Part shown: piece by piece, positions 15,965 through 24,852 of the stretch | Position numbering within the stretch: the stretch's first letter is position 1 | Layout: each line of letters starts with the position of its first letter | Notes under the pieces: generated by a model | Told to the model about the DNA's origin: nothing | Seen by the model: the letters and a program-made list of their open reading frames with translations, nothing else | Database searches by the model: none | Made by a program: the position numbers and the translations under genes | DNA from: Peptococcaceae bacterium | Lineage (GTDB): Bacteria > Bacillota > Peptococcia > Peptococcales > Peptococcaceae | Direction: 5' to 3' | DNA: 64,000 bases | Assembly: GCA_019420345.1 (NCBI GenBank) | Contig: JAHZHI010000028.1 | Span: forward strand, 6,164-70,163

Positions 15965-17077
15965 TCATTCTTCCGGACGGAAGGTGTGCGTAATGGTTTG
16001 GGCAAATTCGCGCACATGTTGTTCGATGTTTGGAAGCTGGAGAACAGTTCCAGGATCGTTGGCCATTTCCATAATAGCAAAATGGCCGGGCAGATAAAAG
16101 CTCTTATTCATATTGAGCGCTGCAATGAGCTGCTTGGCAAGAATATCACAGCCGCTGTAGCCGCTGACGATCACTGCAAAGAGCGCTTTGTCATAAAACG
16201 CGCGTTTGCGATAGAGCGCTGTGAGCCGATTGATAAACGCCGTCAGATTGGCCGAAATGGCATCGTTATAATTTGGACAAACCATGACAATGGCATTGGC
16301 AGTTTTGATCGATGGGTACACATTGTCCACCATGACCCCGCCATAGAAGCAGCTTTCTTTCTCACCAAAGTGCAGGCATGCTTTGTAAGGACAGCCAGCG
16401 CAGTCTTGCACTGCACCATTGCGCAGGCCAATTTCTTCAATGGCAAAGCCTTCAAGTTCTGCACTGACAGCGTGCCAAAGTGCAAAGGTATTGGAGGTCT
16501 TATGATTGGAAGCGTGCAGCACTGTCAGCTTTGGCATAGCGCGCCGATAGCCTTCAAACGTCATAACGGCTTCCACCAAATGACAGGCACCATCCACATA
16601 TGCGTCCATCAAATTTTCCGTCCCAAGTTTATGAGCTGCCACTGTAAAATTGCGCAGGGTGCCGGTGCCTTCCACCAGAGAACGACCAACAAAGGCGCAG
16701 CCGCTCATATTTGCCGCAAGCACCAGTTCCTGCGCCATGGATTTGGTATAGAGCTCACTTTGTGCATCAATAATGACACCTCCGAGCCATCCTTCCAGCA
16801 AATGCGGATGATGGCGCAGCATGCTTAAAAGACGGCTGAGTTCCAAATTGATGCCGTCGTCCCCAAGGTCTGCCACAAACAACACTCGTGCAAACGGCGC
16901 GCCTTGCGCCACTGAATGCGCCAGCAGATACTGCTCGGTCTCAGCGGCACTGGTCAGAAAATGCGGCGTTACGTTTACCAGAGCTTTATCCAACACCTGT
17001 GCCAGCCGCGCGTTTTCTTTTTCCCCCGATTCACGCGGCATGATAATCAATAAATCATTGTCTTCCATCAATTTCAT
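15965..17077 (-). CDS. Flavodoxin-fold NAD(P)H/FMN reductase-like protein with a Cys cluster
   Basis: This 370-residue protein has two parts. The N-terminal half (about 1-185) is an alpha/beta domain I do not recognise. The C-terminal half starts at KLTVLHASNHKTSNT and matches the NADPH-dependent FMN reductase/iron-sulfur flavoprotein fold. It contains a compact cysteine cluster, CAGCPYKACLHFGEKESC, spaced like the 4Fe-4S motif of iron-sulfur flavoproteins, followed by PNYNDAISANLTAFINRL, typical of the flavin site. It may therefore transfer electrons between FMN and a cluster. It lies 18 bases downstream of the LDH-like gene and shares its operon. Confidence 0.75.
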   Translation of the reverse strand: MKLMEDNDLLIIMPRESGEKENARLAQVLDKALVNVTPHFLTSAAETEQYLLAHSVAQGAPFARVLFVADLGDDGINLELSRLLSMLRHHPHLLEGWLGGVIIDAQSELYTKSMAQELVLAANMSGCAFVGRSLVEGTGTLRNFTVAAHKLGTENLMDAYVDGACHLVEAVMTFEGYRRAMPKLTVLHASNHKTSNTFALWHAVSAELEGFAIEEIGLRNGAVQDCAGCPYKACLHFGEKESCFYGGVMVDNVYPSIKTANAIVMVCPNYNDAISANLTAFINRLTALYRKRAFYDKALFAVIVSGYSGCDILAKQLIAALNMNKSFYLPGHFAIMEMANDPGTVLQLPNIEQHVREFAQTITHTFRPEE

Positions 17078-17095
17078 CTTCTTTCACTTACGTCC

Positions 17096-18364
17096 TCAAT
17101 TGATCGCACGCAGCGATGCTTGTGAAGCGTAGATGCGTGCCATCAGCGCATCTGGCAGCGGCAGAATCTCATGTTCCTGTCCCTGTGTCGTGTAACGATT
17201 TTTCACGCCCATGTAGCTGCCGCCCAAAAACACCGAACCATAGTGCCAATCGCCGCGCAGTGTTGCCAAAATGGACAACACGCCGGAAGAATACGCTGGC
17301 GCCACGAATGGCTTAAAGCCAATCTCCCGCATGCGCACATTGGCATTGAGTGCCAACGCCGTGAGTGTGCGGGAATTGGCATCGTCGTAATGTGCAATAG
17401 AATCGGCAATGACCAGTTCCTTGCCATGGCCGCCAAAGCAGCGGCCTTCCGACAGAAAGCGTGCCAAACGTTTGTCGCGCTTGGCATAATAGGCTGCCCG
17501 CGCATTCATCACACCAAGGCCATAGCCTTGAATCTGTTCTGGCAGCAGTCCCAGACCGTCAAAGTCGCCATCATCATTGGTGTTGCTGGCGAGCCAGGCA
17601 GCTTTTGCCAACGGATCAACCGGATCGGCCACTTCACAGAACAAGCCGCGGAAATGTGCTTTCCGTGCCGCTTTGGCATAGCTGCTGATGATGGCCGTAT
17701 TTTTCTCAAGCTGCACCATGCGAACATCTTCCACGTTGCTGCCTACCGCTGGCACTCCTGCTGAGGCTACAAACACAAAGACATCACAGTCAAAAAGCCG
17801 CTCCTGAGAAACGATCTCCACCTCCGGCATGGCGTCGTTGTTCCAAGGCAGTGCAATCTGATTGGCCTCAAATTCCCAACGCGCTGCCACCTGCTCATTC
17901 AAATCACAAATGCCAATCTGCGAAATGCAGTCGCCGCCAAGAAGACGCAGCCCAATGAGGATGTGACTACCCACATCGCCAAGCGCCAGAATATGCACTC
18001 GTTTCTTGCCGCCGTGCAGCGGCGCGTCATCGCTCAGCAGATCCTGCCAGCGCGGATGCAGACAATTCACCGCCCGCAGTCTGCCAGCAGCTATGGCCCG
18101 ATGCACCACAGCATCCGGCTCCCCAAAAAGGGGCCGCTGCGCCGCTGCCTGTGCATCCAACACCGTCTCTGACAGCCAGCCGGCGTCTTCCTGTGTCTGA
18201 TAGAGCAACGCTTCATGATTTACCAGAAAATGAGCGCGCGATGCCGTCAATGGACGCTCGAACAAAAACACGCACACATTTTCTCGCTCCTCCAACGCTG
18301 CTTCCGGCATGTCCAACGGCGTCCAGCTGCAGCAGATAACATCATTGACACGATAATAGTACAT
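17096..18364 (-). CDS. Lactate/malate dehydrogenase-like protein, degenerate active site
   Basis: This protein of about 422 residues has an N-terminal 120-residue extension. It is followed by a Rossmann nucleotide-binding core (ILALGDVGSHILIGLRLL, with Asp in ICDLNE at the end of the second strand) that matches the LDH/MDH superfamily. The region FGGHGKELVIADS aligns with the catalytic-His segment of LDH (GEHGD), and the Arg of the LDxxR helix appears kept in GVMNARAA, but the catalytic Asp position seems to be Met. The function may therefore be non-standard or structural. The start at 18364 follows AAGGAG. It lies between the giant multidomain gene and the flavoprotein. Confidence 0.7.
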   Translation of the reverse strand: MYYYRVNDVICCSWTPLDMPEAALEERENVCVFLFERPLTASRAHFLVNHEALLYQTQEDAGWLSETVLDAQAAAQRPLFGEPDAVVHRAIAAGRLRAVNCLHPRWQDLLSDDAPLHGGKKRVHILALGDVGSHILIGLRLLGGDCISQIGICDLNEQVAARWEFEANQIALPWNNDAMPEVEIVSQERLFDCDVFVFVASAGVPAVGSNVEDVRMVQLEKNTAIISSYAKAARKAHFRGLFCEVADPVDPLAKAAWLASNTNDDGDFDGLGLLPEQIQGYGLGVMNARAAYYAKRDKRLARFLSEGRCFGGHGKELVIADSIAHYDDANSRTLTALALNANVRMREIGFKPFVAPAYSSGVLSILATLRGDWHYGSVFLGGSYMGVKNRYTTQGQEHEILPLPDALMARIYASQASLRAIN

Positions 18365-18387
18365 TGTTTTTCTCCTTTTCATCACAA

Positions 18388-18432
18388 ACAGCCGCCGCGT
18401 TTCGCAGAAACTGCATCACGGCGGCGTTTTTA
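18388..18432 (-). other. Stable hairpin between the giant gene and the LDH-like gene
   Basis: CGCCGCCGTG and CGCGGCGGC pair around a 17-base loop with inner TGCAGTTTCTGCG pairing. On the minus strand no good T-run follows, so it is more likely an mRNA-stability or processing element than a terminator. Confidence 0.4.
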
Positions 18433-21400
18433 TTGATGCAAGCGATAGAGCATTTTCAGATCGTTATCCAGATAAACACTCGCCGCCAAATTTGGATCAT
18501 AGGTCACACACGTTCCTCGGTCTGGCGCCGATGGCACGGTGATCACTTCGCCCAATCGTTCCATGGTGAGGTTGCGGCCATAACGGGCACGATAGCATTC
18601 CTCCAATGCATAGAAAATATCACGAGCGTTGCGAATGCAGCACGCAGAAAAATCAAACAAAGCTTCTCTGCTGGCCCCCTGCAAATCCGGATTCGTGTAT
18701 GGCAGCACTGGATTGACCGACGGCGACACCTCCGAAATATTAAAGCACGCTCGATTCACGGTGTCTCCGCCGATGAACGGATAAAGCGATGATTCCACAT
18801 ACCATTTGCGCACATTTGGAATATAGTACACACTGTCTGCCTCAACACCGCGCCGTGTGACACGGTCACGGCCAACGCCGGTGATCACGCCAAATACCAG
18901 TTCACGAATTGGCACCTGTTCATTTCGCAGCAGTTCATCCAGCACTGCAAAACGCTTGCCAATGTTCATGATGTCATCGACAAGGATGATCGGACGGTTA
19001 AACGAGCGAATCATGCGCACCTGATCGGCCAGTGGCGGATAGCCTTCAAATGGACCAACGCTGTAATCTGAAAGGTCTTCCTTATAAACAGTGTCGGTGT
19101 GCATGGTCTTGGTCACTGTGTTTGGAATGACGCGCTCGCGCAGGATGCGGCCAAATGGCACGCACATATTCTCGCCCAGCAGACGCGGGGTGACGGTCTC
19201 ATTCGGCACTTCGTTGATGGCCGTGATTTTCTCGACCATGCGCGGGAAGATGACTTCAGAAGCCAGCGTCAAAACCAGCTCACCTGGGTAAAGCGCACGC
19301 AGCGTTGTTTGCAGACGGCGATAACCGGTTTCGATTACGCGCACCACCTGTGGCTCACTGATCAGCGGCTCTTTGATGAAGTTCTGCAAGTTGCGGAGAA
19401 TGACGATTGGCTGACGCATATCCACCAGATACACTGGCATGGTCGCCTCCATTTGTTCCGCCAGAACAAAGCCCTGGCGCCGCACAGCACCCATGATATA
19501 TTCACTTGGCATGGCATCTTTCGGGAAGAACATGGCGTAGCCGCAGCCCTTGCCGCAGGCTCCCGCCAAAGCCTCTGTCAAAAGCAATTGTGCAGGGTCG
19601 CTGATCATCTCGTCTTTGGTTGTATAGAGCCCGCTAATGAGCAGAATCTTGCCAGTCGTGTTGCGCCGCACTTGATCGGCCAATTCCAAATCACCGAGCA
19701 CCTCATACAGCGATTCCGACGTCATCATGCGGCCGCGAACGACACCAACCAGGCGGTTATCACGCAGGCGATTACGCAGAAGAATCAACGAATCACCCTG
19801 GCAGCGCATATTGTTGCAAATAATATCGACATATTCAGAACGCACAAGAATCTTGTTATAAATTTCTTCCATCAAGGCTTCATCAGGATGTTCCACCAGT
19901 TCGAAAGACAGCACCTTGCCATCGACAAGCGGTTTGTATTCCGGCTCACGCAGATAAAGGCCACTGGAATAAATATAGCCTTGCACCATTGGGTCCACAA
20001 GGTTCGACACATCGCGGTTGAGGTCAATGTTCTCACGCAACATGGTCGACGATATATCGCGAAATTCTTTTGGCAGGTCGACGATTTCCACCTTGCCATG
20101 AACCGTCTTCAACGCATCGAGAATGTCTGAATCCAGGTCTTTGCCGCGGCGGAAAATGATGTGATTCATGGTATGAATGGAATGTTCCGTCACCGGCTTG
20201 CGATAGCTGGAAGCATTGGTGATGACATCGCTGCCTGTCACCATGTAAACCTCCCGCGGTGCAAAAAGCTCTTTCAAGTGTTGCAGATCACGCGGATTGG
20301 CAATGTTGATCGGAATTTGATAAGGGAAAATATTAACATGAAACTCATCCGCCACCGACATATTGACGATCTTGCGGCGGATCAGATGCGGCTGCGCCTT
20401 TTTTGACCAGGAAAACTCATCGACAGCCAGGTACACCTCAAAGCCCTGGTCACGGATTGTGCGCATGATTTCTTTGTGAGAACGTGTAAAAGGATCGAAA
20501 GTGCCTGGCAAAAAGGCCACCTTTGACCACTCAATGACATCAAACGTTTGATGATCCATGCGCCACTGGCTGATAAAGTTCGAAATCGATGACACTGCCG
20601 AAGCACGGGCAAAGAGACTGATATCGCCGCCTTCCACTTCTGAAAGTAGGAAAAGAATCTTTCGGCAGCCCGTTGTGAAAAGATAATATTTTTCTTCAAC
20701 CGACATGGCCATTTCTTCCAGCTCGGTCTCATCTGAGAACACGTCGCTCAAAACCATCATCGCTTCCTGACGCACGCTCTCCCGATAGCAGGCCATGCCT
20801 TTAAGAATGGCACCCAGCAGAATATGGCAGCGATGGCAGTAATCTTCCTCGGTGATTGAAAAACGCTCAGGATATTTCGGGAAATACCGCAGCAAATAGC
20901 CTATGGTGTCCAGCGCACGCATGACAATGCCATTGTTGCTGCTGGCTAAAAGCCCTGTAATGTGGGTAATCATTTCATCCAGCTGCACCGGTGGCAGCCA
21001 GAGAAGTGTTCGTGCCAAGTATTCAGGAATATACCGCGAATACCGTGCATCCGCCACTTCAAGGGCGCCAACCAATTCAGTGACCACCTCGTTGCGCTCG
21101 TCAATGCGCAGCACCGGAAACAGCTGACTCATGGCCTGCCCTGCATCACGCGGCACAACCATGATGTCGTTGACTTTCAGCAAATTGGAAAAATGCGCCG
21201 CAATATGCAGCCGATGCTGGCTAGGGTCCTGCCGAATATGGTCCGACAGCAGGCGAATATTGACCGCCTTGACAATCCACGGCGTTGCTGTCTGCAAATT
21301 TTCTAGGAAAATATCGGAAACCGTATCTGCGTTGCAGAATGTTTGGCAGGTGTCCTGCGCATACAGCCCCAAATCGCTGAGCATTTTGTATTTCAAGTAA

Positions 21401-23274
21401 CTGAGCGTGATGTTGCCTGCCACATCCTGGCTCTGCAAAAAAGCGCCGATTTCTGCCGTCACCGGCAGCTGCGGACGCAAATAAGTCAACCAGTGCATGG
21501 CACGCCAGGCGGCGATCTTCGTTTCATAGTTTTCACAATCGCTCCACGCAAGCGCACAGCGGCCAATACGCGTCAGGTCCTCGTCACTCATATCAGACAG
21601 CGGCAAATCGAACACATCGTTCAAAAGTGCCATGCTCTCCTCGTCTGTCCAATGCAGAGGTTCATCGAAGCTGACCATGAACAGCTCAAGAAAAGTCTCA
21701 CGATCCTCACTGGAAGCATGCCGCAGCAGCGACGCCACCACATTTTTGCCATTTGTTTGAATGCGCTGTTTCTGCACATCTGTCAACTTCAGATCAGGGC
21801 GTAAAATGGCCGTGACATAATGACGCCACAGTTCAAAGCCCTGCAGCACATCGACATTTTTCAAACCGCTCGGATAGCGTTTGCGATAACCATAGTTGAA
21901 TTGTGCAATGGTCTTTCCCAAAAGCCGTGCCGCTTCGACACGAATATCCCCATCGCGATGCATCATCAGTTCATAAAGATAAGCCGCCGTCTGCCGTTTC
22001 TGTTCGTCATCAGTGTAAGCAGTGTAACGGTCGAACAGCCGCAGATAAACCTGCAGATTGCGCTGATTGGTCTCACTGCGCGCCTGCTCTAGAAAATTCC
22101 CAAACTGACGCCCTGCGCCCATGCGATGCATCACGGCAATATTGGTCTCCACACCCATGTACACCAAAGACTGTACCGTGTCATCGGTATCTTGCAGCGA
22201 TACCGACGGCATCTGCCGCCGCTGCACAGGCACACCGTCCAACGGCTCTGTATCCACACCCAGAGACACCATATAGTCATGAAAATCCTTGAGTCTGGAA
22301 TATACGAACTGATAACGGCGATGTTTTTCCGCATCCACATTCTCCAGCTTATCCAGGATAATCTCAAACGCTTCTTTCAGCGAACTGATGCGTGTGCGAT
22401 TTTCACCATTCACCCGTTCCTGCTTGACACAAAAATCTGCATAAATCAACACCAGCGATTCCACACTCAGGCGCTCCGGTTCCAAATCCCAAGTGGAATG
22501 GTTCGCGGCGATATGCCCGATGTACGTAATCTGATGACGATTGAACCAACGGTCTGTGTAGTAATAGTGCATATGCGGCACCGCTTCGCCCGGCTTGCAG
22601 CCAAATTTTCCCAAGTCGTGACCAGCAGCCGCGCCGCTCACCAACGCCAGATCAATCGGCACGCCAACTGCATACAGTGCCCGCGCCACAAACATCGACA
22701 CATAATGCACACCAGCCACATGCTCCAATGTTTTAAACGATGTTGCCTCCATATTCAAACGGAAAAGCTCGTACACATAGTCTTCCCGCCACGCTTTGAG
22801 AAAGAGCGCGTATTCACTGCGCGACTCAAATTTTTCATATTCTTCCGCTGACAACAACTCAAAATCTACAAACGGCTCTGGCTTCATCACCTTACGTTCT
22901 TGATCGAGCAGAAACTGCAGCACCGTCAAATAGAAATACGCCGCTGCATGATACGGCTGAAACCGTTCTTCAGCCTCTGCATCTGGGTAAAGCACCGTGC
23001 AGCCAAACTGATAGATAAACGGCAGCCACCCCTCCTCCGGCGTCTCGCTGATTTCCGCCATCGGCCCCTGACAAAAAGCCAATACTTCAGCACATGTCAA
23101 TCGCTCACGAATCGGAAACAGTTTCCAAAAAATCTTTTCCCAATATTCACGCCCAGCAATTTCGCGCACACGCTGTGCCGTCAGGCCTGTTTTATCCAGA
23201 AAACGCTGGCTCGACAACTCTGTCACGATCTCCGCCGCCAGCATCTTGATTTTTTTTGCTTTCATCATCATCAC
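18430..23274 (-). CDS. Giant multidomain protein: HD, helical repeats, NadD-like, GNAT-like, PRTase-like
   Basis: This 1614-residue protein joins at least four enzyme-like domains. An HD hydrolase domain (about 180-285) keeps His185, His219-Asp220, His254/His259 and Asp280. A long alpha-helical part (about 370-900) looks like HEAT-type repeats. A nucleotidyltransferase (about 916-1110) has GTFDPFTRSH (924-933), a variant of the HxGH/TxGH motif, and ISSTMLR (1074-1080), the ISSTxxR motif of nicotinate-nucleotide adenylyltransferases. A GNAT-like region follows (about 1120-1290), then a phosphoribosyltransferase-like end with ILVDDIMNIGKR (about 1430-1441) as PRPP loop. A role in NAD or other nucleotide turnover is inferred. 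Four ATG codons stand in a row; GGAG precedes them. Confidence 0.85.
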   Translation of the reverse strand: MMMMKAKKIKMLAAEIVTELSSQRFLDKTGLTAQRVREIAGREYWEKIFWKLFPIRERLTCAEVLAFCQGPMAEISETPEEGWLPFIYQFGCTVLYPDAEAEERFQPYHAAAYFYLTVLQFLLDQERKVMKPEPFVDFELLSAEEYEKFESRSEYALFLKAWREDYVYELFRLNMEATSFKTLEHVAGVHYVSMFVARALYAVGVPIDLALVSGAAAGHDLGKFGCKPGEAVPHMHYYYTDRWFNRHQITYIGHIAANHSTWDLEPERLSVESLVLIYADFCVKQERVNGENRTRISSLKEAFEIILDKLENVDAEKHRRYQFVYSRLKDFHDYMVSLGVDTEPLDGVPVQRRQMPSVSLQDTDDTVQSLVYMGVETNIAVMHRMGAGRQFGNFLEQARSETNQRNLQVYLRLFDRYTAYTDDEQKRQTAAYLYELMMHRDGDIRVEAARLLGKTIAQFNYGYRKRYPSGLKNVDVLQGFELWRHYVTAILRPDLKLTDVQKQRIQTNGKNVVASLLRHASSEDRETFLELFMVSFDEPLHWTDEESMALLNDVFDLPLSDMSDEDLTRIGRCALAWSDCENYETKIAAWRAMHWLTYLRPQLPVTAEIGAFLQSQDVAGNITLSYLKYKMLSDLGLYAQDTCQTFCNADTVSDIFLENLQTATPWIVKAVNIRLLSDHIRQDPSQHRLHIAAHFSNLLKVNDIMVVPRDAGQAMSQLFPVLRIDERNEVVTELVGALEVADARYSRYIPEYLARTLLWLPPVQLDEMITHITGLLASSNNGIVMRALDTIGYLLRYFPKYPERFSITEEDYCHRCHILLGAILKGMACYRESVRQEAMMVLSDVFSDETELEEMAMSVEEKYYLFTTGCRKILFLLSEVEGGDISLFARASAVSSISNFISQWRMDHQTFDVIEWSKVAFLPGTFDPFTRSHKEIMRTIRDQGFEVYLAVDEFSWSKKAQPHLIRRKIVNMSVADEFHVNIFPYQIPINIANPRDLQHLKELFAPREVYMVTGSDVITNASSYRKPVTEHSIHTMNHIIFRRGKDLDSDILDALKTVHGKVEIVDLPKEFRDISSTMLRENIDLNRDVSNLVDPMVQGYIYSSGLYLREPEYKPLVDGKVLSFELVEHPDEALMEEIYNKILVRSEYVDIICNNMRCQGDSLILLRNRLRDNRLVGVVRGRMMTSESLYEVLGDLELADQVRRNTTGKILLISGLYTTKDEMISDPAQLLLTEALAGACGKGCGYAMFFPKDAMPSEYIMGAVRRQGFVLAEQMEATMPVYLVDMRQPIVILRNLQNFIKEPLISEPQVVRVIETGYRRLQTTLRALYPGELVLTLASEVIFPRMVEKITAINEVPNETVTPRLLGENMCVPFGRILRERVIPNTVTKTMHTDTVYKEDLSDYSVGPFEGYPPLADQVRMIRSFNRPIILVDDIMNIGKRFAVLDELLRNEQVPIRELVFGVITGVGRDRVTRRGVEADSVYYIPNVRKWYVESSLYPFIGGDTVNRACFNISEVSPSVNPVLPYTNPDLQGASREALFDFSACCIRNARDIFYALEECYRARYGRNLTMERLGEVITVPSAPDRGTCVTYDPNLAASVYLDNDLKMLYRLHQ

Positions 23275-23373
23275 GCTCCCGCGTCAGATTCATCATTCGT
23301 TGTTGTATATTATCATGTTACCATAATTTTCTGTTAGATAACACCACCCGCCTCAAAATCCTTGCTGTCAGCA

Positions 23374-23421
23374 CAAAAAATCGCCACACCTTCCCGCCTG
23401 CAGCGAAAAGATGTGACGATT
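23374..23421 (-). terminator. Terminator after the flavin reductase gene
   Basis: On the minus strand AATCGTCACA and TGTGGCGATT pair with further inner CTT/AAG pairing, followed by TTTTTTGTG. Confidence 0.8.
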
Positions 23422-23438
23422 GTCTTTGAAACACATTA

Positions 23439-23945
23439 TTATTTTTCGTCAAAATCAACGATTTCACCGATGAAGAAATGATGAGGTTCGTCACCGTCGT
23501 AATAAGCCTGAACGATATCAGCTGGGATACCTTCTTTCTTGAACGCATCGCTGTAAAGTTTATGGCAGACGAGGGTGAGCGTGGCTTCTTCAAAGCCCAT
23601 AGTGCCGTTGGATTTTTCTACTGGCGTCAGGCTGGTGGCTGCCAATTTATCCTCATCACGGCCAGAGTGGCTGCCGAGATAAGCCATGTCTTTACGGCAG
23701 GATTCTGGGAAGAAACTGACGGTGTAATACTCACTCTTTTCCAGATAGCCGAAGGTGTAACGGCTAGGTTTAACATAAACCGTCGCAATCTGACGGCCAT
23801 TGCCGCGTGGTGCCCAAATGGTGCCGAGACTGCCCCAGCTGATGGTCATGGTGTTGTAATCGTCTGGCGTTCCAGCAGTGAGCAATGCCCAATGGTCGTC
23901 GAACAGTTTGAAAATGTCTACGTTAAAGTCTTTGATTGTTTCCAT
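23439..23945 (-). CDS. Flavin reductase-like domain protein
   Basis: This 168-residue protein belongs to the flavin reductase/FMN-binding split-barrel family. The segment YNTMTISWGSLGTIW and the following VYVKPSRYTFGYLEKSEYYTVSFF match the FMN-binding core. Bacillota relatives of this length are usually annotated as flavin reductases of unknown partner. The start at 23945 follows AGGAGG. No oxygenase is adjacent, so the electron acceptor is unknown. Confidence 0.88.
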   Translation of the reverse strand: METIKDFNVDIFKLFDDHWALLTAGTPDDYNTMTISWGSLGTIWAPRGNGRQIATVYVKPSRYTFGYLEKSEYYTVSFFPESCRKDMAYLGSHSGRDEDKLAATSLTPVEKSNGTMGFEEATLTLVCHKLYSDAFKKEGIPADIVQAYYDGDEPHHFFIGEIVDFDEK

Positions 23946-24040
23946 GTTTTTGCCTCCTAATAAGTCTGTTTTTATTATAGCAGATTCGTCATCCATCATG
24001 CAGAGAAATAGATCGTCTGCGCCGCTGGACAAGTACGCCC

Positions 24041-24083
24041 TAAAAAACGCCATCTTCTTTGCAAACCGCAAAAAAATGGCGTT
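24041..24083 (-). terminator. Terminator after the SDR gene
   Basis: On the minus strand AACGCCAT and ATGGCGTT form the outer stem, with inner TTTGC/GCAAA pairing, followed by TTTTTAGGG. Confidence 0.75.
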
Positions 24084-24096
24084 CAGCATCTATTTA

Positions 24097-24852
24097 TTAC
24101 AAAAGCCAGCGTTCCATCTCAACAATCCAGCGATGGGGCAAACATTTTGCACAGACACGAATGGCGCCAGCAAGGCGGCTGTTGGTGCTGACATCGCGTC
24201 CACGGGCAGCATCCCTGATGGCGCTGCGTGCAACATCTTCCGGCTCTTCAAAGCCAAGACGCTTGATCAAGGTCGGCGCCATGCCAGCGCGCTCAAAGAA
24301 GCCCGTGTTCATAGGATTAGGGCAGACCGCAATAACCTGCACGCCGCGTTTTTTCTGTTCGGCATTGAGTGCGCGCGCAAAGGAAAGCACAAAAGCTTTC
24401 GTGGCTGCGTAAACAGCAAACCCTGGCTGCGGCAAAAATGCGGCAACCGACGCGATCTCGTAGATGACACCGCCGCGCATCATGTAAGGCAGCACCTGCT
24501 GTGTGACAGCAACAAGGGCACTGCAATTGAGATCAATCATCCCTGTTTGTTCCTGGAGTGCGATGCTGTCCACTGGGCCGGTTTTGCCATAGCCAGCCGA
24601 ATTCACCACGGCCTGAATCTGCGGCCGCTGCTCAGCCAACGCTTCAAACAAGTGGCTGCGATCCTTCGCCTGCGCCAAATCAATAGCAAACTGGCGACTC
24701 GGCCACGGCAAAGCATTGGCAGTACGCGCCAGCGCATCCTGATGCCGTGCCACCAGCCATACTTCATCAAACCAGCAGCCTTCACGCCGCCACTCTTCAA
24801 GAAAGGCGCGCCCCAAGCCAGACGTTGCACCAGTGACGATGGCAATTTTCAT
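24097..24852 (-). CDS. Short-chain dehydrogenase/reductase
   Basis: This protein of about 251 residues has the nucleotide-binding motif TGATSGLG (about 7-14), the NAG motif as NSAGYG, and the catalytic VYAATK pair. An Arg in VARHQD after the second strand suggests NADP. The C-terminus ends in an aromatic, basic tail. It resembles DltE/YqjQ-type SDRs. The ATG at 24852 overlaps the stop of the HAD-membrane fusion gene by one base (TGATG), so they are translationally coupled. Confidence 0.9.
   Translation of the reverse strand: MKIAIVTGATSGLGRAFLEEWRREGCWFDEVWLVARHQDALARTANALPWPSRQFAIDLAQAKDRSHLFEALAEQRPQIQAVVNSAGYGKTGPVDSIALQEQTGMIDLNCSALVAVTQQVLPYMMRGGVIYEIASVAAFLPQPGFAVYAATKAFVLSFARALNAEQKKRGVQVIAVCPNPMNTGFFERAGMAPTLIKRLGFEEPEDVARSAIRDAARGRDVSTNSRLAGAIRVCAKCLPHRWIVEMERWLL

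Noticed and set aside
18388..18432. Rho-independent terminator after the giant protein gene
   Set aside because: The stem is strong, but on the coding strand no T-run follows it, so termination is unlikely.
19099..20130. A 343-codon frame antisense to the giant protein gene
   Set aside because: The sense frame is continuous over 1614 codons with conserved motifs; the antisense frame has none.
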